From Oegoconia quadripuncta (taxonomy: Eukaryota; Arthropoda; Insecta; Lepidoptera; Autostichidae), in the NCBI GenBank assembly GCA_949316235.1, contig OX438743.1, forward strand, positions 39,587,242 through 39,651,241: a stretch of 64,000 nucleotides of DNA. Reading direction: 5' to 3'. The position numbers and the translations under genes were made by a program. The notes beneath the pieces were generated by a model that saw only the letters and a program-made list of their open reading frames with translations, had not been told where the DNA came from and made no database searches. Shown here in pieces: positions 18,377 through 29,759 of this stretch. Within the stretch, counting starts at the first letter, position 1; every line of letters starts with the position of its first letter.

Positions 18377-18951
18377 AAAATCCCAACCATAACATTTAAG
18401 GCATTTTGAATTTCGACTTCACAAACATAAATATCTTTATGCCGAAAGTATATAATGAAATCATCAGCATATTGTCCGCTAATAACATTTTCAATTTGTT
18501 GGCATATATTATAAGTTACGACATTAAATAAGAGTGGTGAGATAGGATCACCCTGTGCCAAACCTCTGTTTGACCATCTAGTCATTGTTTTATCACCTGT
18601 TTCAGTTCTCATCATCAGATATCTTTCACCAAGAAATGACCAAAAGTACTTACAGATGCGGCTGCCAACTCTTAATTCATGTAGAATGCCAATTAGCTTA
18701 TCGATTAAAATGTTATTATAGGCATTTTCGACGTCCAAAAAACAAGCTAGAGTTGGAACATTTTTAGAGTATCCAATTTGAATATATGTAATAAGCCGTG
18801 TCAACGTATCCAGACTAGATTGACCTCTTCGGAATCCAACAGTATTGGGTGAGAATAACTGATTTTTTTCGAAATACCATTCTAGCCGTTTAGCTATCAT
18901 GGTATGAAACATTTTGCACAAACACAAACAAAAATTGTTGGACTTCCACAC
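16963..18951 (-). pseudogene. LINE ORF, upstream half (RT core with YADD, RNase H)
   Basis: This 662-codon frame contains RT motifs from VGFRRGQSSLDTL through LAQGDPISPLLF and YADD, then RNase H. It terminates in IKLAVGWTWT just past the duplication junction, because the 1,396-bp unit is not a multiple of three. The reading frame upstream of about 18945 is not LINE-like. Confidence 0.8.
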
Positions 18952-18954
18952 TAA

Positions 18955-19130
18955 AGGTGGTTACAAAACGGTTTACTTTGTATGGGTAATCGAAAATTTT
19001 TTGATTAAGTTCGACTATGGTTCTTTGGGGAAAGTTGTTCGTAATCAAAAGTGGCGTCACCACTTAATGGGAATTACATCAATTCAAATTCACCCTGTAT
19101 ATACAGTATCAGTATAACTTTGAGATCGTA
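18955..19130 (+). repeat. Dispersed repeat ending in a CACCCTGTATA tail
   Basis: AAAGTTGTTCGTAATCAAAA and then TTCAAATTCACCCTGTATA match a similar stretch at 26610-26700. This is probably a TE 3' part of unknown family. Confidence 0.4.
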
Positions 19131-19149
19131 ACCTTAAAAACGAAATATG

Positions 19150-19455
19150 ACAAAGTCAAAATCAAAAATGCTTTAAGGGTACACTTAAAATAGTCATGCT
19201 TATTCAATTATTCAAAAGGCAATTTTCACCTGAGAAGAATAAGCAAGAATAATAATATAATTTTATAATATTTCATTATTAATTGTGAAATAGCCTGGCG
19301 TGTGAACCAGCTGGTTATGTCCATGGATATTTATGATCTATATACATGTAGTTTGATATTTTATAATATGCTTTCTTAATAAGTTTCTTTTTTATAATAT
19401 CTATAAATTTATTGAAAGGAAGACTTTGTATATCAACAGGAACCTTTGTAAGTAA
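19150..19455 (-). mobile_element. Jockey/CR1-like LINE 3' end
   Basis: CAAAGTCAAAATCAAAAATG is the reverse of the short-repeat tail. The minus-strand 3' UTR and C-terminal coding remnant follow (AAGACTTTGTATATCAACAG region). Confidence 0.65.
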
Positions 19456-19469
19456 TATAAAAACCTTTT

Positions 19470-19632
19470 TTCCTCTTATTATCTTATTAAAAACCTCTCG
19501 AGTTTCTTGCTTGTTCTTCTCAAGGGAAAATTGCCTATTGAAGAAGTAGTAGCTTTAAAAATGTAAAATCTGACTATTTTAAGTGTACCCTATGTACCTA
19601 CAAAATAAAGCATTTTTGATTTGATTTGATTG
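19470..19632 (+). mobile_element. Jockey/CR1-like LINE 3' end, opposite orientation
   Basis: CTCGAGTTTCTTGCTTGTTC through AAAATAAAGCATTTTTGATT and a TTGATT tail. It lies head-to-head with the copy at 19150-19455. 19633-20000 holds no gene; 19860-19950 is a weak dispersed repeat. Confidence 0.65.
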
Positions 19633-20000
19633 AAAACCTACATAACTCTTTGAATGAATTACTGACTTTGTCGAGGCGAGTTATGTGACCTGCAAGTACC
19701 TACAATGACAAGATACTTAAAGTCAAATTCGAAAACTAACCTATCGTAGCCCTTTGAGCATTTGAGATAATTCAGACGACACCTAAGTCATCCGAAGTGC
19801 ATAAACACTCGAAAACTAACGAGTTAGATAGTTAAATCCATCTTGACATTTATATAAACATTATGCTTGCAGACATGCAGAGACTGGACATACATATACA
19901 CATAACGCCAACAAACACATAACACCCCCGACGAAAGACGACGGGTAAAAACAGTGCACACCAACCACTACAACTCCAGTCCAAGAACCAGGTCTTATGT

Positions 20001-20310
20001 TTTTTTTTATGCACAACGGGTAAGCACTTGACCTCAATCACACTTGCTGTTAAGTGAAGATGAGGCCGAAGGTGGAAGCGTACTTACCCGGAAACCCAAA
20101 TATTTGGGGAACTGGCTATTTTATCTATGACAACCGGAACACAACAATGCTATTAACATTGCTGTTTGGCGGCAGATTTAGATAAGATGGTGGTAGCTAG
20201 CCAGGCGGACATTTAAAATGCCCTACCGCCAACCAAACCGAGTACTAAACATGTACCCCGCTGGGGATCGAGCCCGCGACCTCCGATTTGTAAACCCTAT
20301 GTTGTTTACA
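20001..20310 (-). mobile_element. SINE-A
   Basis: The reverse copy runs from a T-run and ATGCACAACGGGTAAGCACT to GGGATCGAGCCCGCGACCTC. The last part of the tRNA-like head is missing at GTTGTTTACATT. Confidence 0.8.
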
Positions 20311-20698
20311 TTATTAAGTTGTTTCCTGATTTCCTTCCAGTTTGTTTCTTTCCTTATGTTGCCCAATCATCCCGTTTTCGCGCCAGTGGTACCACGATCT
20401 ATATCCTCAGTGACAGTCAGGCAGCACTGAAAGCCTTATCTTCGTGTAGGGTGGTCTCTAAACTGGTTATGGAAGCTGTCAAAAGCCTCAATAAACTTGG
20501 GGAAAGAAACAGGTCCGTCTGGTGTAGGTCCCTGGACATGTTAGAATTTAGGGAAATGTGTGCGCTGACAGACTGGATAGGAAGGGCTCGGAACGAACTT
20601 TGATTGGGCCGGAGCCATTTGTGGGACTCTCTATGAGCACCATACATATGGTTTTGAATACTCATGTTAGAGAGCAACACACAAAGGAGTGGAGCAAA
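20311..20698 (+). mobile_element. LINE RNase H fragment between two SINE-A copies
   Basis: 20385-20603 reads IYILSDSQAALKALSSCRVV, an RNase H core. A frame shift leads to IGPEPFVGLSMSTI and HTKEWSKLF, typical of the region after RNase H in jockey/R1-like elements. It is not the same element as 15231-18945. Confidence 0.65.
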
Positions 20699-20790
20699 CT
20701 TTTTTTTTTATGCACAACGGGTTATTATGGAAGCGTACTGACCCGGAAACCCCAACACATTTGGGGGACTGGCTATTTTATCTCTGTTCT
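20699..20790 (-). mobile_element. SINE-A 3' fragment
   Basis: T-run, ATGCACAACGGGTTATTATG, then the GACCCGGAAACCCCAACACA body. It is internally deleted and truncated. Confidence 0.65.
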
Positions 20791-21027
20791 ACACATTCTA
20801 AAATGTTTATTGGCAATCCCCAATCATCATATTTAACACCCATTTGCTTCTAATATACTCGTACTATGTCCATAGCTAGGGGGCCTGGGGAACTGTAATT
20901 CTGGTTCTTCCTTTTCAGGCACCAGTCTTCCCACAAATGTGTTCTATCTATTACCTAGCCCTAAAGTCACTTTGTAAAGCATTTGTGGTGAGAAAAATAA
21001 ACAATATTTGTATTTATAATTTCACCA

Positions 21028-21112
21028 TCTTCTTCTTCGGTGGAGCAACGACCATGTCTCTCTACTTTCCGCCCTCGTTTTAACCTCTTGGTACGACACG
21101 ACACCTACACAG
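21028..21112 (-). mobile_element. RTE fragment
   Basis: TTCGGTGGAGCAACGACCAT and CCTCTTGGTACGACACGAC parallel the minus-strand RTE copy at 14630-14710. Only about 85 bp is present. Confidence 0.5.
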
Positions 21113-21361
21113 TAATATTTCCTTTCTTACTGGCTTCGGTGGTTTGCGGAAAAGCCAGTCGATTGAGAAATATGAATCGGGTTTCACACGACACACATTC
21201 ATGTTGAGGCGATTGCCTCCTTGTGCGTCGTCACGATCCATCACATTATAGGCCCTGGATTTATTTCATTATCTGTGCCCACCTGTAGAATGTTCTAGAG
21301 ATGAACCGAAACTAGATATATACCTACGTAACTAATTTAAAGCTCATTCAAGGGCATAGAA

Positions 21362-21882
21362 CCGCATCCGTGGCTCAATGTGTGTTAAACCTACTTGTTA
21401 TTTTAATAAGAACACCCTGGCCATTTTGTAAGTATTTTGAATGTGACGTGTAGGTTTTCCTTTTTTTATAGAGAATTTCATTCGGTTGTTGTTTTTACAT
21501 GGTGCATGTCACAATATACTAAATTCTCCAATTACTCTAACTCGCTTTATTTCCAGTGGTTATGGACCCAGCACGCTTCCACTGCGGGGGGGTATTAAAC
21601 CTACTTCTTATTAAAATAATAAGTAGGTTTAACAATGTGAACAACATAAGGGTTTACAAATCGGAGGTACAGCGGGGTACGTCTTTAGTACTCGGTTTGG
21701 TTGGTGGTAGGGCATTTAAATGTCCGCCTGGCTAGCTACCACCATCTTATCTAAATCTGCCGCCAAGCAGCAATGTTAATAGCATTGTTGTGTTCCGATT
21801 GTCAGAGATAAGATATCCAGTCCTCCAAATAAAATGGGGTTTTCGGGTCAGTACGCTTCCACCTTCGGCATATTAGAGACGC
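21362..21882 (+). mobile_element. SINE-A interrupted by an LTR-like insertion
   Basis: The head (ATCCGTGGCTCAATGTG) stops at 21382 and resumes at 21635 (AATGTGAACAACAT), followed by the normal body. The intervening 252 bp is described separately. Confidence 0.75.
21383..21634. mobile_element. Solo-LTR-like insertion with 5-bp target duplication
   Basis: The element begins TGTTAAACCTACTT and ends AAGTAGGTTTAACA, and is flanked by ATGTG on both sides (21378-21382 and 21635-21639). TG...CA ends plus a 5-bp duplication suggest a solo LTR. The long terminal inversion (about 28 bp) would also fit a MITE. The CCCAGCACGCTTCCACTGCG phrase before the right end supports the LTR view. Confidence 0.55.
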
Positions 21883-22194
21883 GATCTCAATCTCACAATC
21901 GATTTATAAATACGGCCATAAGGACGGAAGCAACACCGCAGGGTATCCTCTAAGCTCTAATCAAAAATATCTCCCACAAATATGGTGACCAAGAGAATCC
22001 TTAACCTCTGATGACCTCCTAAAATCGCGAGTCAGGCCATAATATTTATATATGCATATGTATATACAAACAACATGGTAGGTAATTACTTTACCTAATG
22101 ATGTAATATCGTATAACAAAACTAGGTGCTAAATAGGCGACTACACAAATAGAAAAATGGTTCCTACACACACGCCGGAAAACGCCGGTCAAGT

Positions 22195-22394
22195 GCGTAT
22201 ATAAATGTGAAAGTTTGGATGTTTGTTTGTTTATTTGTTTGTTTCTTTGTTGCTCAATCACGGCGAAACGTATGAACGGATTTGGATGAAATTTAGATAT
22301 TGGTAGAACAGACCCTGGATTAAAACATAGGATATTTTTTATCGTGATAATGTGGGTAGTTCACACGCAGGCGAAGCCACGGGCGGAAAGCTAG
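22195..22394 (+). mobile_element. Helitron-like element, 3' end CTAG
   Basis: GAAAGTTTGGATGTTTGTTT, CGGATTTGGATGAAATTTAG and GGATATTTTTTATCGTG lead to GAAGCCACGGGCGGAAAGCT and then AG, the standard lepidopteran Helitron-like 3' end. Related fragments are at 28144 (minus), 42588 (minus), 51955 (plus) and 58725 (minus). Confidence 0.65.
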
Positions 22395-22606
22395 TACATA
22401 CATAATTTTGAGTCCGAAAGTACATATTTATAGTTTTTGAGGAAAATTCTCCATTATGACGTAGACTCCACATTTAAATAGGTATAGTTGGTCAAGTAAT
22501 AACGCACAGGGTCACATTCTACTTCAAAAGCTCTGGGCATGCAGTGATTTTAATGAATAATGAATGATACATCACATTGTACAAAAATAAATGTTTAGTT
22601 AGTAGA

Positions 22607-22803
22607 GACGACATGTTTGGTGTAGTGGTTAGAAACTCTGCTGCTATACCAAAAGGTCGCGGGTTCGAATCCTGCTAGGGGCATATGTTTGTATGATGAA
22701 TACAGACATGTATTCCCGAGTTATGGATATTTTTCATTTATATATGTATTTATTTACAAAAAAAATGTGTGAATGTGCAAAGATATTTATTATTATTATT
22801 TAT
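22607..22803 (+). mobile_element. SINE-B, 3'-deleted
   Basis: Head GACATGTTTGGTGTAGTGGT and GGTTCGAATCCTGC, then the body. The GGCGCTGTGTG section near the 3' end has been lost. Confidence 0.75.
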
Positions 22804-23165
22804 CAGTGTCTAAAATATAACTGCCTTCCTTTAATGTAAATTTCGTTTCAACAGTCTACAAGTATTACCTTCATAATATGAAGCTTTAGAGACCGGCAGA
22901 CAGATCGACGCTAATGGGCGTAGTAACATGCCTGTCGCCATTTAGACCCGTTGGGTACGGTACCTTAGTAGTGTCAATTTTATTGGCTCTATGTATTAAA
23001 TACTCGTAAACCATTCACGAGTTTAATAATACCTACTGACCGATTCTCCCCACATGACGTGGGCGCGAAATAATCTCACACCTATATTATTAGATAGACA
23101 TAGTAATTAAATCATTTATCGTAGTATTAGATAAATCAGAAGGTAAGCTTTAACTATACTTAATA

Positions 23166-23585
23166 TTAGGTCCTTACGTATGAAATCGGCGTTTTGTATG
23201 AAGAATTTCATTAAGACTGTTTTCTCCATACAAACATTTTTGATTTTTTTTTGGGAACGGCAAATCCAAATTTAGCTAAACTTTGTGTGTATTATCGAAT
23301 AACATTAAGTTAAGTATAGGCATCGTTAATTTTTAAAAGTAACCGCTTTATAAAAGTTTCAGCGAATCTAAGAAATGAAAGAAAGGATTATGGGAAGCAC
23401 ATGAAAAGAGCTCCTTTCAAATTTTTTTTATTATGTGATTTAGCCCAGAAATTAAAAATATTTCATGTCAAACCTTGAAATAATATTTTATTATTATAAA
23501 TTTGGTTATAGCTTTGAAAATCGCAGGAATCGGTACATATGATTAACGAAGAAAAAAAACTCCAATTTCATAGGTAAGGACCCAA
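23166..23585 (-). mobile_element. Mariner-type MITE, 420 bp
   Basis: TIRs are TTAGGTCCTTACGTATGAAA at the left and TTTCATAGGTAAGGACCCAA at the right. It is inverted relative to the copies at 40510 and 46386 and has the same length as the latter. No transposase frame remains. Confidence 0.75.
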
Positions 23586-24509
23586 CATTATCGGGTTAAC
23601 TGAGTAAAACATTACACATCAAGAATGATCACATATTTATTTCTGATATTGAATTATACGTGGATTAATTACCCACTTTTACTTAGATCCCTCAACTCAA
23701 CTATTGAAGTAAAATAACGGTTACAGTCGAATAGTTTCTTATATCACATGTAAAGTTATAATCAAAACTACTTCCAGTATTTGCATCAAGTTGTTCCCTA
23801 CACGTCTTATCACTTCAGCCGTACGTGCTTGAATGCCCCCCTTTCACTCTACCAAGCGACCCGATGAACGCATGACCGAGTGACCGGTCGAATGAATGAA
23901 TGAATTGGTGAAGATTCGAATCAATGGCTCAGTGAATCGATTTTGTCTGTGTTTACAAATCAACATTTTTTGACAAGCAATACAATTTATTTTATTTTTA
24001 TTTTTATTTTATTTTCTTAGGGATAACAACAGCTTACAACATAGATGATATCTCAAACAAGGTATTACAAACTAGAAAGCCAATTACAGTTATCCACGGA
24101 TTACAATTAAGCACAAATTACGAAATTAGGTCAGTGAACCTATTGAAAGACAATACATTTAAACTAAACTTATGTATCCAAATATCCAAATATGTGTATA
24201 ATAGAACTGTGTATAACGATGATATATCAACTTTACGTTTTTTAAGGTACTGCTTGTTCAAAATGCAACAGGCACCTCTTCATTTTTTGTTCCCTTTTCT
24301 GTCCAGCTTATGCCCGAGTGGAGGGCAGCACCACATTTCGAATGTCTCTAAAATCCAGAATATGTAGAGTCCCAGTAGATACATAAGTGAAAAATAAAGG
24401 AATTAAATATATCACAAAAAAGAAAAAGATAAAGGATAATAGATAGATTTAGATAGATAGTTATAGTATGTATGTACATAAATAATACACAACCTACATA
24501 ATACACAAT

Positions 24510-24566
24510 ATATACATATATATATATATTTATTTTATTTTAAATAAAATAATATATATATATATA
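24510..24566. repeat. AT-rich near-perfect palindrome
   Basis: A (TA)n run, ATTTATTTTATTTTAAAT and a mirrored AT run can form a cruciform. It is low-complexity sequence. Confidence 0.5.
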
Positions 24567-24800
24567 GGCCACAGAAACTATGTGTCACGTTTCAGGATTT
24601 GTAGTTTAATTTTATGTTTAAATGATTCTTTTGAACCGATAAATAGGTCAGTATTATTAAAACTCTTGTTGTAACTATTAACTATTCTGGTCAAAACGGA
24701 GTTCCTAGCATAGTTAGTTAGACGGAGTGGCGGACAGAATAGAGGAGTGTGTCTAGTGCGTCGTTTACTCGTGGACTCGTGGCGCAGTCGCATTCGGTAT
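24567..24800 (-). mobile_element. Jockey-like LINE C-terminal fragment
   Basis: The minus strand encodes RRTRHTPLFCPPLRLTNYAR and NSVLTRIVNSYNKSFNNTDL, typical of LINE reverse-transcriptase C-termini. No RT core is present. Confidence 0.65.
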
Positions 24801-24889
24801 TCGTTTTCTATCGGTCCCAGTTGTCTTCAATTGAAGGCAGTCGTGGTGACCTACGGGGGGGGGGGGCTTCCACCACCAATCATTGGGCA

Positions 24890-24980
24890 CGCGTGGTGAT
24901 TACCCATATCCTCTCCCAGTGAGAGAAGGCAGTGCCCCAACAGTGTGTGTAAGGCTGTTGACGATGATTCTATAGATAGA
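24890..24980 (+). mobile_element. RTE LINE tail
   Basis: CCTCTCCCAGTGAGAGAAGG and AAGGCTGTTGACGATGAT. It is preceded by a run of 12 G at 24855-24866. Confidence 0.5.
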
Positions 24981-25029
24981 TACTAATTTAATTTCAAATT
25001 TTTTTATTGTTGCTATATGTATTTTATTT

Positions 25030-25200
25030 ATTTAAAAACAGTAACAAATAAAGAAATGGAGTTTAAATATAAACTAGAACAAATGTAAAAATTGGGGCCG
25101 CGAGGCAGGGTACCCAAAACGCTGGCAGCGTTTCCTCGTTGTATACAGATACTTAAGCGTTGAGCGAGGAAACAACCAGTTCTCGGGTCACCAGTAACAT
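25030..25200 (-). repeat. Dispersed repeat, inverted partner of 40155-40325
   Basis: GGGGCCGCGAGGCAGGGTAC and CGCTGGCAGCGTTTCCTCG are the reverse complement of the segment near 40200-40250. The flanking AACAGTAACAAATAAAGA also matches. It is probably the 3' end of an unidentified LINE. Confidence 0.6.
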
Positions 25201-25823
25201 CGAAATATTAAAGAAAAATTTAAGAGTGCCCGGCCACCAAGGACCTAAAGTTTCGACTCCGAAAGCAAGGAAAATGTATTCGGACCCGATGTCTTTGAAT
25301 TTAATACAACTTTATCATTTTTGTAGTAGTTAAGTATTTAGTATAACAGTATGTAGAAAAATTGTTTTGTATGCCAATGTGCGGATCACAGAGCTCTGTC
25401 ACTTCTGTATGGAACATCACTCTATTGTATTGTGTATCATATTTAAATTATTTAGATTTGATTTGATTTGGCCAATAACATGTTATACGTTTTATATAAA
25501 TATCTGTTAAACACTTCTTTCCGAGGTTTTGGCAAATGGTTCACTGAACTATGTCAGTGCGATAACTTGTTATATAAACTTAGTTGAGTTAAACCGGCTC
25601 TCCATTTATGTGTACGCGATACGTAAGGGCCTTTGCAATTGCAATCTAGGTATACAATAGACTTGTGGTGTTTTGGATCGAAACATCGATAGTAGAGTGT
25701 CCGTAGGGACACTCTACTATCCAGCAAAATAATTTTGAAAATATTTCATACTTTTGTATAATAAAGAAATACATTACTTAAATATATTATAAAAATACAT
25801 ATAATTTCAAATTTGAATTACGT

Positions 25824-26008
25824 TTTTTTGTATTTTTATACACAAAGGGTTAGCACTTGACCTCAATCACACCTGATGCAGTGAAGTTGAGGCCGAAGGT
25901 GGAGATGTAGTGACCTGAAAACCCCATCTTATTTGGGGGACTGGCTATATAATCTCTATAATGTTATTAACATTGCTGCTTGGTTTATTTAGATAAGATG
26001 CTGTCATG
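25824..26008 (-). mobile_element. SINE-A, truncated
   Basis: ACACAAAGGGTTAGCACTTG, then the body, is cut off at AGATAAGATG where TGTCATGCTACGGG, a MITE-G terminus, begins. 26009-26125 is an undefined dispersed repeat also glimpsed near 28520 and 44390. Confidence 0.65.
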
Positions 26009-26594
26009 CTACGGGAGCAGCAATGAAACCGGACCACGCATTACTGGACACATCATGACAAAGATTGGACACACAATGCCGTCAACCACATGACACCCTT
26101 CGTTTTTCGTCGCGGGTTAATAAATACAAATTAATAGAGAATTCACTGTTGTATTGACCTTTGGGTCAGTGTGTGACATAGTGTAGGATAAAGATGTATG
26201 AGTAACAATGAATACAATCTCACTGCTAAATGTAAAAATCTATGTTTATTTATTGTTTCTAAGAAATTATTGATTCTCGCTAAACAAGTCACGCGTCCAA
26301 CTGAGGTCCATACCAAATAAGACCAGCACTAATGCCTCTCCATTATACCAGCGCAGGCGCACGTTCATTGTGATGCTAATACAATTTGTTTACAAACACC
26401 TCAGTGCATTACCGGGGTCTATATGTGGATTCAAAAAGAGTTGATACATAACCATGTTATTTATGATGTAAATATTTATGTCACGCAATTGACTTCACAA
26501 TATAATGGTTGCGTTACATTTAATTATAGTGATACATCTGGCATAAAATCCAGCTGAATCCCGAAATTTTGCATACTGAGTAAGTATGCGTCCA

Positions 26595-26702
26595 ACATTT
26601 TTCCGCTGAATTCGGCTGTGGATCCTTAGGGAAAGTTATTCGTAATCAAGAGCAGCGTCACCAGTTAATAGAAATTACACGAATTCAAATTCAAAAAAAA
26701 AA
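26595..26702 (+). repeat. Copy of the 18955-19130 dispersed repeat
   Basis: GGGAAAGTTATTCGTAATCA through ACGAATTCAAATTC, then an A-run. Confidence 0.4.
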
Positions 26703-26783
26703 GCCGATCGTGCACAATTTGCATTTAATAAGGCTATGACAGGCAGTATGTCCAAGCTACTGCCGTATATCCACGCTACTACC

Positions 26784-27055
26784 AAACTGACCTGTTTGAT
26801 GTAGTGGTTAGAAACTCTGCTGCAATACCAAAAGGTCGCGGGTTCGAATCCCGCTAGGGGCATATGTTTGTATGATGAATACAGACATGTGATCCCGAGT
26901 TATGGATGTTTTTCATTTATATATGCATTTATTTACAAAAAAAAAAATGTATTTGTGTAGTTTATCAACCATTCTGGTATCTATAATACAAACCTAGTTG
27001 CTTAGTGTGGAACTAGATGGCGCTGTGTGGATGTGCATAGATATTTATTATTATT
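26784..27055 (+). mobile_element. SINE-B, full length
   Basis: GACCTGTTTGATGTAGTGGT head, GGTTCGAATCCCGC, body, and GATGGCGCTGTGTGGATGTG near the 3' end. Confidence 0.8.
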
Positions 27056-27349
27056 ATATTATTATTAAACTCTGCCATCAAATGGTCTTGATTATATTAT
27101 TATGAATAGCACAAAAATATTTTAACGTGATGGATACATCACCGTTTAAACTTCCTAACACCTATGTTTTCCTTAACTCGTGGGACCATTAGCGAAGTTA
27201 CATGATGTCCTCATGGACCAGTTTCTCGAGACTTACGCAACCACCGAAGAGGGTAATATAGACCTACATAAACGTAGAGCTGTGTATTGAACTTTAGGGT
27301 TAATGATCTTGATTTTGATTTTGCTACCATTGTCAAGAAACGACCATTA

Positions 27350-27708
27350 GTCAAAGTCAAAGTCAAAAAATATTTATTTCGTAGGATAAAGAGTATCACT
27401 GGAAAACGTCACATTTTTTATTTTAATATTAAAATTATTGACATTATTGCTCATTCGCAAAGCAGATTCCCCAGAGAAGAACGAGCAAGAAACTCAAGCG
27501 TTGCTCTTTTAAATAAGTTTGGGTTACAATTATATTATATTGTATAATTAGGCTGAATATCGCCGAGCGGTCTATGTCCATGCTTGCTTATCATCCAGAT
27601 AGTCGGAAATTTTATAATAGCCTTTGGTAAATAATGTCTGTTTTATGATGGTTTTGAATTTATTTAAAGGTAAATTTTGAATGTCCACTGGAACCTTGTT
27701 ATAAATAT
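27350..27708 (-). mobile_element. Jockey/CR1-like LINE 3' end
   Basis: TCAAAGTCAAAGTCAAAAAA (reverse tail) is followed by the inverse of the 3' UTR and C-terminal coding sequence seen at 4700-5120, including GGACATAGACCGCTCGGCG in reverse. Confidence 0.75.
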
Positions 27709-28044
27709 ATTAGAGGACCATGCCTTCAAAACCAACGGTATCAGGTTCTCTAGGAGTAAATGTGATGAACCAGCATGTCCCAAGTTATAGGATACGTTTA
27801 AGTTTATACAGTGTGTTATGGCATGCGGGCATTTCTTGATAAAATGTAGAGAATCGTACCCAAAGCTAGGTAAAACGTAATTAAAAAAAATAAAATATTT
27901 TGTTATTTTCCTAACAAATTTAATAATGATATCAGTGAACAGCAAACTGACCTAAATTTCAGAACAATCAATCATTGACGTTATGGCTTCTTTTATTTGC
28001 TACGAAAAGATAATTACAATATAACATATTGAAAATTGTCAAGA

Positions 28045-28112
28045 GAAGACCATTAGAGGACCCTGCCTTCAAAACCAACGGTTACGGGTTTGAATCCTGG
28101 TAGGAGTAAATG
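28045..28112 (+). mobile_element. SINE-B/C head scrap
   Basis: CAAAACCAACGGTTACGGGT and TTGAATCCTGGTAGGAGTAA form a decayed box B region. A second scrap of the same head is at 27712-27772. Confidence 0.4.
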
Positions 28113-28143
28113 TTTGTATCCATTAGTATAGCTAGCTACCTAA

Positions 28144-28452
28144 CTAGCTTTCCGCCCGCGACTTCGTCCACGTGGATGATGTCATCAAAATCGGTTCAGC
28201 AAAAAAAATTGCCTATATGTTAATCCTGGTCTTAATCTGTCTACCCACCAAATTTCATCCAAATCCGTCCAGCCGTATAAGCCTGAAGAGGTACGTGCAT
28301 AGAAATTATTTTTTGTATGTTGGTCCATAAAGTATTTATCTATGGGCCCTAGTAGCCTGATAATAAATAATTTATTATTCGTATTATTGTTATATTATTA
28401 TTAACAGACATACACACACACACACACAAACTTTCGCATTTATAACATTTAG
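28144..28452 (-). mobile_element. Helitron-like element (minus)
   Basis: It begins CTAGCTTTCCGCCCGCGACT and runs through AATTTCATCCAAATCCGTCC to AACTTTCGCATTTATAACAT, the reverse of the 22195 type. It includes a (CA)n run near 28413. Confidence 0.55.
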
Positions 28453-28687
28453 GGAAAGTACAAGCTTTACCTAATTTTGAACTTGATAGTCCGATAGTGT
28501 CCGAAATATTTTTAACCTCTGACGAAAAACGACAGTGTTATGTGTTTGACGGTGATGTGTTTATGGTGTGACCAGTCTTTGTCCGGAAATATCTCAGTAA
28601 TGCGTGGTCCGATTTGAGTACATGTCCGATGAAAATCGGTTCAGCCGTCTCCTAATATAATATTTTACTTTTAGCACAGTTGTATCC

Positions 28688-28797
28688 ACCTCATCAGCCC
28701 GTAAACATCCCACTGCAGGGATATGGGCCTTCCCTCATAATATGAGGGAGAATATGGGCCATAGTCCACCACGATGGCCTAATGCGGGTTGGGGACT
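28688..28797 (-). mobile_element. SINE-D 3' fragment
   Basis: CATCCCACTGCAGGGATATG, GGGCCATAGTCCACCACGAT and GGCCTAATGCGGGTTGGGGA. The tRNA-like head is absent. Confidence 0.6.
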
Positions 28798-28844
28798 TAT
28801 TTTTACTTTGCATAACTGGATGATATTATTCCCTACTTTAGGGT

Positions 28845-29035
28845 TTCGGGGTTTTCATAATTTTATATTAAATTTAAGGTCGTTTATTGAATCCTACAAC
28901 TTTGAGATCTTCAAGAGCAGGGTGAATAGGCATCTATTGAGATCGCGTGCTTCATCTTCGGCCACATCGACCATTTCCATCAGGTGAGATTGTGGTCAAC
29001 GCCTATCGAGTTAATCATAAAAAAAAATCATTATT
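28845..29035 (+). mobile_element. CR1-like LINE 3' end (family E)
   Basis: It encodes SFIESYNFEIFKSRVNRHLL and then RASSSATST, matching the minus-strand copy at 41512-41742, and ends in an A-run. Confidence 0.7.
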
Positions 29036-29759
29036 TTAAATAAAATTTGTTATAAATATAAGTTATGAAAAATTATACATTCCATTTCAATTGATTCTAA
29101 GAAAACCGATATTGTTTTTGTAAATATACCTATTAAAAAAAAATATCTTTTTTTGTTAGTAACAAAAACTCTTGTGCTAAATTTTTTTTCCAAAGAACAA
29201 TAAAGAATTTTTTAGAACATTTTGAAAAAAATATCGCATTAGTATGATATTATGTGACATAGATACAGGTATATCCACTAGCGTTACTTAACCCACTTTG
29301 ATTTGGTAGCTAATAATTTTGTAATCACGGCCAGTCGCTCCAATTTATTTGCAAGTACTTACTGACTGTTTAAACATTTTTTTGGATTGAATTCATACTT
29401 TAAGTTTGAACTAGATCCACACATTAATACATCCTTTATCCGTATACATATAATTAGCACTTACTTCACATTTGTCTTTTAAAATAAAAATTATACTCTA
29501 CTAATATTTGGGAATTCCTTGCGAAGTTAGTATTTGCTATCAAATGTGTGAATTCTAAAAATAAGAGTACCTACTTACCGGATTTTGGTTATTTGTTTAG
29601 AATTTAAGTAAATATAGGATAAGCATACATTAGCTATTCAATGGTCAACCTTTATTATACTTAGAAGAGTAGATAACAGACTTTACGTCACAAGGTGGAT
29701 TAAAAGCCCTAGCAGATGTTCCGATTTGGTTGGCCCAATCACGACCAAAACGGAACATC
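29036..29759. other. AT-rich intergenic stretch, no gene seen
   Basis: No coding block, RNA or intact repeat is recognised. Confidence 0.4.

Larger units (their letters stand above)
15231..18945 (-). mobile_element. I/R1-like LINE with RNase H, 5'-truncated and internally duplicated
   Basis: Read on the minus strand, the element starts inside the reverse-transcriptase domain (KMFHTMIAKRLEWYFEKNQL). It continues through the YADD catalytic box (SGQYADDFIIYF) and an RNase H domain (YTDGSKSADGLGAAFYD, IFSDSRSALQH, GIKGNEEADRMAKLA), and ends with a CEVCEVVEDVQHMLMEC zinc-finger-like C-terminus. A 3' UTR and poly(A) (T-run near 15232-15249) follow. The endonuclease and any ORF1 are absent. The element is broken by a 1,396-bp tandem duplication. 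Presence of RNase H argues for an I-clade-like element over jockey/CR1. Another truncated 3' end of this family is at 47765-47905. Confidence 0.88.

Noticed and set aside
16963..18951. Reading the two long minus-strand LINE ORFs as two separate genes
   Set aside because: They are one LINE split by a 1,396-bp tandem duplication, and the shared 465 residues are identical.
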